Below are positions 1-5,959 of a stretch of 5,959 nt of DNA, in pieces. The DNA lies in assembly GCA_946055365.1 (NCBI GenBank), contig CAMGFM010000089.1:1-5959 (forward strand), written 5' to 3'. Numbering within the stretch: position 1 is the first letter of the stretch; each line of letters begins with the position of its first letter. The notes below the pieces were generated by a model, which worked only from the letters and a program-made list of their open reading frames with translations, was not told the DNA's origin and made no database searches. This stretch comes from an uncultured Prevotella sp. GTDB lineage: Bacteria > Bacteroidota > Bacteroidia > Bacteroidales > Bacteroidaceae. Position numbers and translations under genes: made by a program.

Positions 1-32
1 AAACAAATCATTTAACCTAAACCGACCAAATC

Positions 33-1922
33 ATGAAAGTCAGTATCAGCAGACTGATATACACAGTCGTCATGTTGCTCTTGACGCTGCCTGCATCGGC
101 GGTGGAAACAACAATAGAGTTTAGCTACGGCCTGCGCGACGTGGAATACTGGGGCACGAAGAAAGTAGAGTCTTATGACGTGGCCATCCGCATAGCCGAA
201 CCCACCCTTGTGGGCAGGCAGATAATGGGCCTTACCGTGCCTTTTGCCTCTACCGAGAACCTCAGCGGCTTCTCTGGCTGGCTCAGCAAGGAGCTTGTCG
301 TGGGCAAAAATGAGGACGGCAAGAAAGTAAACATGCCCGACATCGTGTCGGTGAGCGCACAGCCCATCAACAACACCCTTGTCGTGAAGTTCGCAGAGCC
401 ATATACCATACCCGAAGAGGGCGTGTATGTGGGCTATTCGTTCACCGTGGATGCCATAGACGGCACTACTGGCTCGCCCGTGGCCGTCACACCCGACATC
501 CATCAGGACGGTTTCTACCTCCATTCTTCACGCACATATCTTGCATGGGGCAACTATGCCGAGGCGCAGCATCATGTGTCGGCAATGAAAGTAATCATTG
601 CCTATGACCAGCCCGACAACGCCGTGGCCGTAGGGGCGGTGAAAGAGGGACGCGCGGCACTCAACGAGACGGGCAGACTGCCTGTCGAGATCATCAATTA
701 TGGCGCAAAGCCCGTGACATCTGTCGACTTTACCTACACCGTGGACGGCGTTGACGCTACGGGACACGCCGACATAGAGCCTGCCATCACCAATGTGTTT
801 GGCATGTCGCGCACTATAGACCTGCCCATAATGCCGCTTTCAGAGAAGGGAAGCTATGATATAACGTTTGCAATAAACAAGGTGAACGGCGGCGACAACG
901 CCACGCCTTCAAAGGCAAAGGGCGAATCAAAGGTCAATGTCTATGCTTTCGTGCCTACACACCGCCCGCTTATGGAGGAATATACTGGTCTGTGGTGTGG
1001 ATACTGCCCCCGCGGATATGCAGGATTGGAAGAGATGAACGCACGCTACCCCGATGAATTTGTGGCAGTGTCCTATCACTATGACGACGTGATGCAGAGC
1101 CTTATGCTGAGCGAGTTTCCCAATAAGGTGAACGGCTTCCCCGCAGCCTATCTTGACCGTATCTTTGACACCGATGCCTATTGCGGATTTGGAGAGTGGG
1201 GCAAGTTTGGCATAGAGAAGACTTGGAAGGACATGGCGGACATCCTGGCAAAGGTAGACATCTCTGCCAAGGCTTATTTTGACGACTCCGACCCGAACAT
1301 AGTGAAGGTTGAGACCTCGCTGAGGTTTATTGAGGACATGCAGGACATCAACTACCGCCTGCAATATATACTCACCGCCGACGACCTGTATGACCCCACG
1401 GGCAAGAATGCCAACTGGAATCAGGTGAACTATTATTATGGCAGCCCTGAATTTGCGGGACAGCCGGGCATGGACATCTTTGTCAACACCATGAACAGCG
1501 TCTCAGGACTCCATTTCAACGACGTGGCACTCAGCATCAGCAGTTACAGTCCTGACGGCACCGTGCCTGTCGAGGTCAAAGAGGGCGAAGTGTATGGCAG
1601 TACATACAAGTTTGACATCAGCGGCGTGATGTGCCTGAAGCAGGAGTTCATGGGCGACCCCATAATTCAGGATGTCAACAAGCTCAATGTCATAGCCGTG
1701 ATTGTGGATGCCGAGACTGGCTACTCTATCAACAGCTACAAGGCTCATGTAAAGGCAAGCTACGCCGACGGCATAGCCTCTGCCGAGGCAGACAACCATG
1801 TCGTGAAGACCGTTTACTATGACCTTGCCGGACGACAGATAGACAAGCCGCGGCATGGAGTGTATGTGTGCCGCGAGACTCTCGCCAACGGTAAGACGCG
1901 CAGCCGCAAGGAGGCACGATAG
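33..1922 (+). CDS. Secreted Omp28-like protein with a thioredoxin-like domain
   Basis: Probably an exported envelope or surface protein of the Omp28-related family; its substrate or partner is unknown. Residues 1-23 form a signal peptide (basic start, hydrophobic VVMLLLTLP, cleavage after ASA). Residues 24-190 look beta-rich. Residues about 195-305 resemble an Ig/CARDB-like beta domain. A thioredoxin-like domain begins near 308: EEYTGLWCGYCPRG (315-328) carries the CXXC pair C322/C325, and NGFPAAYLD (367-375) fits the cis-proline loop. The remainder, to about 580, matches the beta-rich part that follows this motif in Omp28-type proteins. The tail (594-629) has the YYDLAGRQI...GVYV pattern common at C-termini of Prevotella and Bacteroides exported proteins. 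The start is fixed by an in-frame TAA at 18-20 with no other ATG between; there is no Shine-Dalgarno sequence. Export and the CXXC fold are well supported. Redox activity is an inference, and a purely structural or adhesin role is possible. Confidence 0.85.
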   Translation: MKVSISRLIYTVVMLLLTLPASAVETTIEFSYGLRDVEYWGTKKVESYDVAIRIAEPTLVGRQIMGLTVPFASTENLSGFSGWLSKELVVGKNEDGKKVNMPDIVSVSAQPINNTLVVKFAEPYTIPEEGVYVGYSFTVDAIDGTTGSPVAVTPDIHQDGFYLHSSRTYLAWGNYAEAQHHVSAMKVIIAYDQPDNAVAVGAVKEGRAALNETGRLPVEIINYGAKPVTSVDFTYTVDGVDATGHADIEPAITNVFGMSRTIDLPIMPLSEKGSYDITFAINKVNGGDNATPSKAKGESKVNVYAFVPTHRPLMEEYTGLWCGYCPRGYAGLEEMNARYPDEFVAVSYHYDDVMQSLMLSEFPNKVNGFPAAYLDRIFDTDAYCGFGEWGKFGIEKTWKDMADILAKVDISAKAYFDDSDPNIVKVETSLRFIEDMQDINYRLQYILTADDLYDPTGKNANWNQVNYYYGSPEFAGQPGMDIFVNTMNSVSGLHFNDVALSISSYSPDGTVPVEVKEGEVYGSTYKFDISGVMCLKQEFMGDPIIQDVNKLNVIAVIVDAETGYSINSYKAHVKASYADGIASAEADNHVVKTVYYDLAGRQIDKPRHGVYVCRETLANGKTRSRKEAR

Positions 1923-2072
1923 ACCGCACTCGACTTATGTGCAGACAGCATATATATACATTAATAATATTATAGCGGGAACTGTGGAGTTGAACAACAC
2001 CTTTTAATATAGGTAAATAGTGAATAATCAACAGCAGTCACCAATATGAAAAAATAATAACAGGAAAAAGAA
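1923..2072 (+). other. A+T-rich spacer and probable leader between the two secreted-protein genes
   Basis: This 150-bp gap is much richer in A+T than the flanking genes. It includes TATATATACA (1951-1960) and the perfect palindrome ATAATATTAT (1964-1973). It is long enough to hold a promoter for the downstream gene, but I could not find a convincing Bacteroidetes -7 box (TAnnTTTG) with a -33 TTTG, so no promoter is called. A weak stem (GGaGTTG at 1986-1992 with CAACaCC at 1995-2001, loop of two bases) precedes TTTT and is too poor to call a terminator. Whether the two genes share a transcript cannot be decided from the sequence. Confidence 0.4.
2062..2065 (+). promoter_or_regulatory. Possible AGGA ribosome binding site
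   Basis: AGGA sits seven bases upstream of the ATG at 2073, within an A-rich stretch (AGGAAAAAGAA). Its position fits a Shine-Dalgarno site. Bacteroidetes depend little on such sites, and A-rich leaders just before the start are themselves typical of well-translated genes in this group, so the A-richness may matter more than the AGGA. It supports 2073 as the start. Confidence 0.35.
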
Positions 2073-3245
2073 ATGAAAAGATTTTTTGTCATATCATCCA
2101 TCCTCGCAGCCTCTGCGATGGCATCCTTGGCGCAGGACGACCGTCAGGCGTTGATCTATCGCATCACCAGCGACATGACAAGGACAGAGAGCTACACCTA
2201 TAATGACATGATGAAGCTTAGCGTGCGCACTATTATTGATGAGAGTACGGGCGGTTTCTTCAGATATTCACACGAGTATGACGAGGACGGACTGCTCACC
2301 ATGATACTCACAGAGCAGGATCTCACCTACATGAACGATGCAGAGAACCTCACGCCGGTGTCAAAGGTTGTCTACTCCTACTATGAGGACGGCACAATCG
2401 CAACGCGCGACAACTACAACCGCAACAAGAAAACGGGAAACCTTGACCAGAGCGCACACATCGAATATAGCTATGACGACAACGGCAACCGCGTAAGGCA
2501 GGAGCAGTTCTGGGTGGGCGACTCAAAGCCTTTCTTCCGCATACTCAGCTCCTATGACAACGAGGGGCGACTCATGCATGAGGAGGAATATCAGCAGAGC
2601 AGTAGCGATCCCGACACTTACAAGATGACGGGCAAGCTGCTCTACTCCTACAACGATGACGGCATGCTCACGCAGGTGGACTATTCGGTCATCACGGTGA
2701 GCGGTGACGGCTTCGAACTATATAAGACAGACACCTATGAGTATAGCAATGGCGATATGACAAGGCATCAGACAATATCGGCTGAGGGCACTGTGTCTTC
2801 GCGCAACGACTATACTTATGAGTTGCTTGAGGATGCCAAGGATGCGATTGTGCCTTACAGCCCCGAGTTTAGCATTGACAACGACGGCATGTCGCAACAC
2901 ATACGTATAAAGGAGGAGAACTGGGCGCAAAACCTCAACACTGGCATGCTGTCGCGCACCTATGACCTGCTCTATTTCTATCAGAGCGTCGAGTCGGGCA
3001 TTGCAGGCACGCGCACAGACCGCGCCGCGTCCATGTCTTATGACTCTGCCACACGCAGCCTCGGCATATACGGCGCAGACAGCGGCTACAGCCTGAGAGT
3101 GTGTGCCGCTTCTGGCGAGACGGTAATGTCTGTTGACAACTGCCGTCAGAGCGTAGACCTCTCCAGACTTGCCCCTGGTGTGTATGTAGTGACTCTCCAC
3201 AAGGCAGGATGCGAGACTATGGCGCACAAGATTGCCGTCAAATGA
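2073..3245 (+). CDS. Secreted YD-repeat-like protein with C-terminal sorting domain
   Basis: Function unknown; probably secreted or anchored at the cell surface. Residues 1-20 are a clear signal peptide (MKRFF, hydrophobic core, cleavage after SLA before QDD). Residues about 40-250 carry roughly six copies of a short motif, Y-x-Y-[DNE]-[DEN]-[DNG]-G-x-[LMI]: near 67 (HEYDEDGLL), 101 (YSYYEDGTI), 132 (YSYDDNGNR), 159 (SSYDNEGRL), 191 (YSYNDDGML) and 222 (YEYSNGDM). They are about 27-34 residues apart, like degenerate YD/RHS-type beta-hairpin repeats. Residues about 313-390 look like a type A Por-secretion (type IX) sorting domain: SLGIYGADSGYSLRV, then ASGETV, then VDLSRLAPGVYVV, ending HKIAVK. 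The start at 2073 follows an AGGA/A-rich leader and gives a perfect signal peptide. Three cysteines (343, 357, 380) all lie in the C-terminal domain. There is no sign of an RHS toxin: no large shell and no variable C-terminal domain. Confidence 0.82.
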   Translation: MKRFFVISSILAASAMASLAQDDRQALIYRITSDMTRTESYTYNDMMKLSVRTIIDESTGGFFRYSHEYDEDGLLTMILTEQDLTYMNDAENLTPVSKVVYSYYEDGTIATRDNYNRNKKTGNLDQSAHIEYSYDDNGNRVRQEQFWVGDSKPFFRILSSYDNEGRLMHEEEYQQSSSDPDTYKMTGKLLYSYNDDGMLTQVDYSVITVSGDGFELYKTDTYEYSNGDMTRHQTISAEGTVSSRNDYTYELLEDAKDAIVPYSPEFSIDNDGMSQHIRIKEENWAQNLNTGMLSRTYDLLYFYQSVESGIAGTRTDRAASMSYDSATRSLGIYGADSGYSLRVCAASGETVMSVDNCRQSVDLSRLAPGVYVVTLHKAGCETMAHKIAVK

Positions 3246-3325
3246 CGTGGCCTCTTGACACATGTAAAATATAGATAACTATAAAGACTGGTCTTAAAGA
3301 CAAAAAGATAAGTCATTAACGCGCT

Positions 3326-3369
3326 CAGCCATGACCTACAATCCGAAATCGGTGATTGGGTCATGGCTG
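3326..3369 (+). terminator. Long imperfect hairpin, possible terminator of the plus-strand genes
   Basis: CAGCCATGACC (3326-3336) is exactly complementary to GGTCATGGCTG (3359-3369), an 11-bp perfect stem. Inside it, CAAT (3339-3342) pairs with ATTG (3355-3358), and a short CG/CG closure can form around AAAT (3346-3349). A moderate T-rich stretch (TTTCTT, 3370-3375) follows. It lies 80 bases after the stop of the YD-repeat gene. The stem is longer and the T run poorer than in a textbook intrinsic terminator, so it could instead be an RNA-stabilising or processing structure at the transcript end. Confidence 0.55.
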
Positions 3370-3400
3370 TTTCTTGTGTGCGTGGGCAAGCCCTGTCTCG

Positions 3401-3555
3401 CAAAAGCTACACTTTAGCGTCAGTAAACAGGCTTTTTGGTGTTTACAAAGAGCCACTTTACCATTCACAAAGAGGCACTTAACCCACGCAAAAGCGTCAC
3501 TTTCTTTTCGCCAAAAAAGGCACTGTGCTGTCGTAGGGTGTCACTTGCTACAGCA
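3401..3555. repeat. Degenerate tandem array with a 22-bp period, about seven units
   Basis: Units follow the loose pattern CAAAAGNGNCACTTT plus about seven variable bases. The CACTT core, or its equivalent, falls at 3410, 3432 (degenerate, GGCTTTTT), 3454, 3476, 3498, 3521 (CACTGTG) and 3542, so the steps are 22, 22, 22, 22, 23 and 21 bases. An A-rich head precedes each core by eight or nine bases; it is lost in the last unit. The units differ too much for a CRISPR array and lack conserved dyad repeats. The period does not divide by three, so a protein-coding origin is unlikely. The last two units overlap the 3515-3566 hairpin. I recall similar A-rich/CACTTT strings in intergenic regions of Prevotella genomes, but that memory is unverified. 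Confidence 0.7.
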
Positions 3556-3566
3556 CAGTGCCTTTT
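3515..3566. terminator. Strong bidirectional intrinsic terminator
   Basis: AAAAGGCACTGTGCTGT (3515-3531) is perfectly complementary to ACAGCACAGTGCCTTTT (3550-3566), a 17-bp stem with an 18-base loop. On the plus strand the stem runs into CCTTTTCTTTTT (3561-3572). On the minus strand it runs into six Ts (complement of 3513-3518). It lies between two convergent units, about 130 bases after the penicillin-binding protein stop (3699) and 270 bases after the YD-repeat gene stop (3245). It therefore probably ends the minus-strand transcript and backs up the 3326-3369 hairpin for the plus strand. Confidence 0.85.
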
Positions 3567-3572
3567 CTTTTT

Positions 3573-3698
3573 GTGCATGTCTCGCCTCTGTCATTGGCGA
3601 GAGTGCGCAATCGGCACGCTCTCATGCCCGTTTGCCTTGCATGGGTGTGGTCGTGCCTTGCGCGTGTCACGTGCAGGGGCGTAGGCACATCGCGTTGT
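3573..3698. other. Gene-free 3' flank of the penicillin-binding protein gene
   Basis: No credible gene is seen here. A small hairpin is present: TCTCGCC (3580-3586) pairs with GGCGAGA (3596-3602) around a nine-base loop. It has no T run on either strand, so it is not called a terminator. A weaker six-base pairing (GTGCCT 3653-3658 with AGGCAC 3683-3688) is also possible. The stretch probably forms the 3' untranslated region of the minus-strand transcript, ahead of the terminator at 3515-3566. Confidence 0.5.
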
Positions 3699-5959
3699 TT
3701 ATTCATAAATGTCCTCTATGTCCATTTCGCCGTTCACCTCCTGCATGTCGTCCTCGCCGCTTTCGCCGCCGCTGCACGGGTCATAGCCCTCGGGCAGTCC
3801 AAACGTGGTCTCTGGGCTGTAGGGCAGGGTGCGGTCGGCATACACCTTTTTCATGTAGTAGGCCCATATAGGCAGGGCCATGGTGGCACCCTGTCCCATG
3901 CGCATGGAGTCAAAATGCACGTCGCGGTCTTCGCCTCCCACCCAGCAACCGCTCACCAGCTCGGGCGTGAAGCCCATGAACCAAGCGTCAGAGTTGCGGT
4001 TGGTGGTGCCAGTCTTGCCTCCTATCTCTCCGGGAATGTTATATTTATAGCGCAAGCGTCCGCCCGTGCCGCCGTCGATAACGCCCTTTAGCAGCACGAT
4101 CATCTTGTTTGCGCTCTCCGCGCTTATCACCTCGTTCATGATGGGCTGAAACTCGCTTATGACATTGCCCTCGTTGTCCTCAATCCTTGTCACGAAGAGC
4201 GGTGCTGTGCGTATGCCGCCGTTGGCAAAGGCGGTGTAGCCGCTCACCATCTCCGCTACGGACACCTCGCAAGGGCCGAGACACAGCGACATCGACGGGT
4301 GTATGTCGGGGTTGTTGATGCCATAGTCGTGCAGCAGCTGCACAAACTGTTGCGGACTCAGCTTGTTCATGAGATACGCGCTTATCCAGTTGTTAGATTG
4401 TGCCAGTCCCCATTTCAGGGTGACCATCTCTCCATAGCGTTTGTTGCTGCTGTTGCGCGGTGTCCACGGCTGTCCTGCCACCATGTATGTGGTCTGCACG
4501 TTGGGAGCCTCGTCGCACGGCGAAAAACTGTTCTCCATGGCGAGCGAATAGAGATAGGGCTTGATGGTGGAGCCCACCTGCCGTCGGCCCGTAGTGACCA
4601 TGTCATACATGAAATGCGTGAAGTCCACTCCGCCCACATAGGCCTTTACCGCTCCTGTCCTCGCCTCCATGCTCATGAAGCCTGCCCGCAGAAACGACTT
4701 TACATATCTTATGCTGTCCAAAGGTGTCATTGTGGTGTCTATGTCGCCGTGATAGGTAAACAGCGACATGTCTGTCGGGGTGTGAAACGAGCGGTAAATC
4801 TCGTCGTCTGACGCTCCGCTGGCCTTGAGTGCGCGATAACGCTCGCTTTGCAGCACCGCTCGCTCCATAATCTGGTCTACCTGCTTCTTGGTGAGGGCCG
4901 ACGAGAACGGGGCGTTGGCCTTGCCGCGTTTCTCCTTGAAGAACTCAGGTTGCAGATACTTTGCCACGTGCGCATAGACGGCTTCCTCCGCATATTTCTG
5001 CATGCGCGAGTCGATGGTGGTATACACTTTCAGTCCGTCGGTGCTGAGGTTGTAGTTGCTGCCGTCTTTCTTGAAGTTCTTGTTGCACCATCCGTAGAGA
5101 GGGTCGGTGACCCATGCTATGGAGTCAATCACATATTGGCGTTTGTTCCATGATGGATAGTTGGCGATGTCGGGCTTGTTTGCCGACATGTAGAGTCGCA
5201 GGAACTCGCGCAGATAGGGTGCCGAGCCGTCCTTGTGGTCGTTGCGGTGAAAGTCAAGTGCAATGGGTTTGGCGCAGGCCTCCTCATACACGGCATCGTC
5301 TATGTATCCCGCCTTTCTCATTTGCGACAGCACAACGTTTCTTCGCTCACGGCAACGCTCTGGATAGCGCACCGGGTTGAAGAGCGACGGGTTTTTGCAC
5401 AGGCCTATCAGCGTTGCGGCCTCCTCAAGGCTGAGGTCTTTTGGCTCTTTGTTGAAGTAGGTGGCAGAGGCGGTCTTTATGCCCACCGCATTGTGCAGGA
5501 AATCAAAATAGTTAAGGTACAGTGCGATGATTTCCTCCTTGGTGTAGTTGCGCTCAAGTTTCACTGCAATCACCCATTCTATGGGTTTTTGCAGCGCGCG
5601 TTGCATGGTGCTTTTGGCTGTCTCTGAATATAGCTGCTTGGCAAGCTGCTGTGTGATGGTAGAGCCGCCGCCTGCGCTTGTCTTGCCGAGCAGTCCTCGC
5701 TTCACCACGGCGCGTCCCAGGGCTATGAAGTCCACGCCCGAGTGGTCGTAAAACCTCACGTCCTCGGTGGCGATGAGGGCCTGCACGAGATGCGGAGAGA
5801 GGCTTGAGTAAGGCACGCAGATGCGGTTTTCGCGGTTAAAGCTCCATGTGCCTAGCACCTTGCCGTCAGCAGAATATATCTGGGTGGCAAAACGGTTTAT
5901 AGGGTTTTGCAGGTCTTCCACGGGAGGCATATATCCTATCCATCCGTTCCATATAGCCG
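3699..5959 (-). CDS. mrcA: Penicillin-binding protein 1A, class A bifunctional (5' end outside the window)
   Basis: Inner-membrane enzyme that polymerises lipid II into glycan strands and crosslinks the peptides. Numbered from M1 at 5930: the GT51 glycosyltransferase spans about 45-210, with catalytic Glu56 in ATEDVRFYDHSG, GGGSTITQQLAK (87-98), the QKPIE motif with Glu118, and KEEIIALYLN (131-140). The transpeptidase spans about 410-690, with nucleophile Ser454 in STIK, SNN (512-514) and KTGT (639-642). All catalytic motifs are intact. The frame stays open upstream of M1 to the window edge and encodes AIWNGWIGY before MPP. That matches the end of the membrane anchor in Bacteroidetes PBP1A proteins, so M1 is internal and the true start lies beyond 5959. 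The C-terminus ends in an acidic tail (721-743: ten Asp/Glu, no Lys/Arg). The gene converges on the secreted-protein genes and is followed by the terminator at 3515-3566. Family assignment is secure; the 1A label within class A is conventional. Confidence 0.96.
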   Translation of the reverse strand, partial: AIWNGWIGYMPPVEDLQNPINRFATQIYSADGKVLGTWSFNRENRICVPYSSLSPHLVQALIATEDVRFYDHSGVDFIALGRAVVKRGLLGKTSAGGGSTITQQLAKQLYSETAKSTMQRALQKPIEWVIAVKLERNYTKEEIIALYLNYFDFLHNAVGIKTASATYFNKEPKDLSLEEAATLIGLCKNPSLFNPVRYPERCRERRNVVLSQMRKAGYIDDAVYEEACAKPIALDFHRNDHKDGSAPYLREFLRLYMSANKPDIANYPSWNKRQYVIDSIAWVTDPLYGWCNKNFKKDGSNYNLSTDGLKVYTTIDSRMQKYAEEAVYAHVAKYLQPEFFKEKRGKANAPFSSALTKKQVDQIMERAVLQSERYRALKASGASDDEIYRSFHTPTDMSLFTYHGDIDTTMTPLDSIRYVKSFLRAGFMSMEARTGAVKAYVGGVDFTHFMYDMVTTGRRQVGSTIKPYLYSLAMENSFSPCDEAPNVQTTYMVAGQPWTPRNSSNKRYGEMVTLKWGLAQSNNWISAYLMNKLSPQQFVQLLHDYGINNPDIHPSMSLCLGPCEVSVAEMVSGYTAFANGGIRTAPLFVTRIEDNEGNVISEFQPIMNEVISAESANKMIVLLKGVIDGGTGGRLRYKYNIPGEIGGKTGTTNRNSDAWFMGFTPELVSGCWVGGEDRDVHFDSMRMGQGATMALPIWAYYMKKVYADRTLPYSPETTFGLPEGYDPCSGGESGEDDMQEVNGEMDIEDIYE

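Noticed and set aside
12..524. Minus-strand open frame opposite the Omp28-like gene, and similar frames at 927-1364, 1503-1856 and 2718-3263
   Set aside because: They are shadow frames of secreted-protein genes with clear domains. Their His/Val/Ala/Arg-rich translations show no motif.
1986..2005. Terminator between the two secreted-protein genes
   Set aside because: The stem has an internal A/A mismatch and a two-base loop, leaving only about three stable pairs at the top. TTTT alone is not enough.
1923..2072. Bacteroidetes promoter for the YD-repeat gene
   Set aside because: No TAnnTTTG -7 box with a suitably spaced TTTG -33 box was found by eye. A+T richness alone does not support a call.
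2073..3245. RHS/polymorphic toxin
   Set aside because: Only a few degenerate YD motifs are present, the protein is just 390 residues, there is no DPxG-type cleavage core or toxin domain, and no immunity gene follows.
3401..3555. CRISPR array
   Set aside because: The whole period is only 22 bp, the units are poorly conserved, and there are no unique spacers and no cas genes nearby.
3356..3871. 171-codon open frame on the plus strand across the gap and into the PBP1A 3' end
   Set aside because: It begins inside the 3359-3369 hairpin arm, crosses the 22-bp array and the terminator, and then runs antisense to PBP1A. Its His/Lys/Arg/Cys/Ser-rich translation fits a repeat-derived spurious frame.
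3558..4091. Plus-strand open frame opposite the PBP1A 3' end
   Set aside because: It is antisense to well-supported coding sequence and starts within the terminator stem. Its composition is that of a shadow frame.
4299..5751. Several plus-strand open frames opposite PBP1A (such as 4299-4811 and 5235-5627)
   Set aside because: All lie antisense to the conserved GT51/transpeptidase gene and show no recognisable domain, signal peptide or start context.
5928..5930. ATG as the start of PBP1A
   Set aside because: The open frame continues upstream with membrane-anchor sequence, so this Met is the internal M of GYMPP.

Overview
The window looks like chromosomal DNA from a member of the Bacteroidales, most likely Prevotella or a close relative. 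The evidence is an Omp28/thioredoxin-like secreted protein, C-terminal tails ending in a GVYV motif as in Por-secretion (type IX) or related surface proteins, the Bacteroidetes form of penicillin-binding protein 1A (membrane anchor followed by GWIGYMPP), weak or absent Shine-Dalgarno sequences, and no sigma70-type promoter boxes. The assignment comes from reading the proteins, not from a database search.

Layout: positions 33-1922 (+) encode a 629-residue secreted protein with a central thioredoxin-like domain (WCGYC). After a 150-bp A+T-rich gap, 2073-3245 (+) encode a 390-residue secreted protein with about six YD-type repeats and a type IX-like sorting tail. A 453-bp gene-free stretch (3246-3698) follows. 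It contains a long imperfect hairpin (3326-3369), a degenerate tandem array with a nearly exact 22-bp period (about 3401-3555), and a 17-bp perfect-stem hairpin (3515-3566) with T runs on both strands, suited to terminate transcription from both sides. From 3699 to the right edge, on the minus strand, is a bifunctional class A penicillin-binding protein. Its start lies outside the window, because its reading frame stays open through the last base.

The two plus-strand genes probably make exported envelope or surface proteins. They may be co-transcribed, but the gap allows a separate promoter. The penicillin-binding protein polymerises and crosslinks peptidoglycan and converges on them; it has no evident functional link to them. 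I see no defence system, mobile element with a transposase, RNA gene or CRISPR array. The most unusual element is the 22-bp-period intergenic array, whose last two units supply the arms and loop of the bidirectional terminator.
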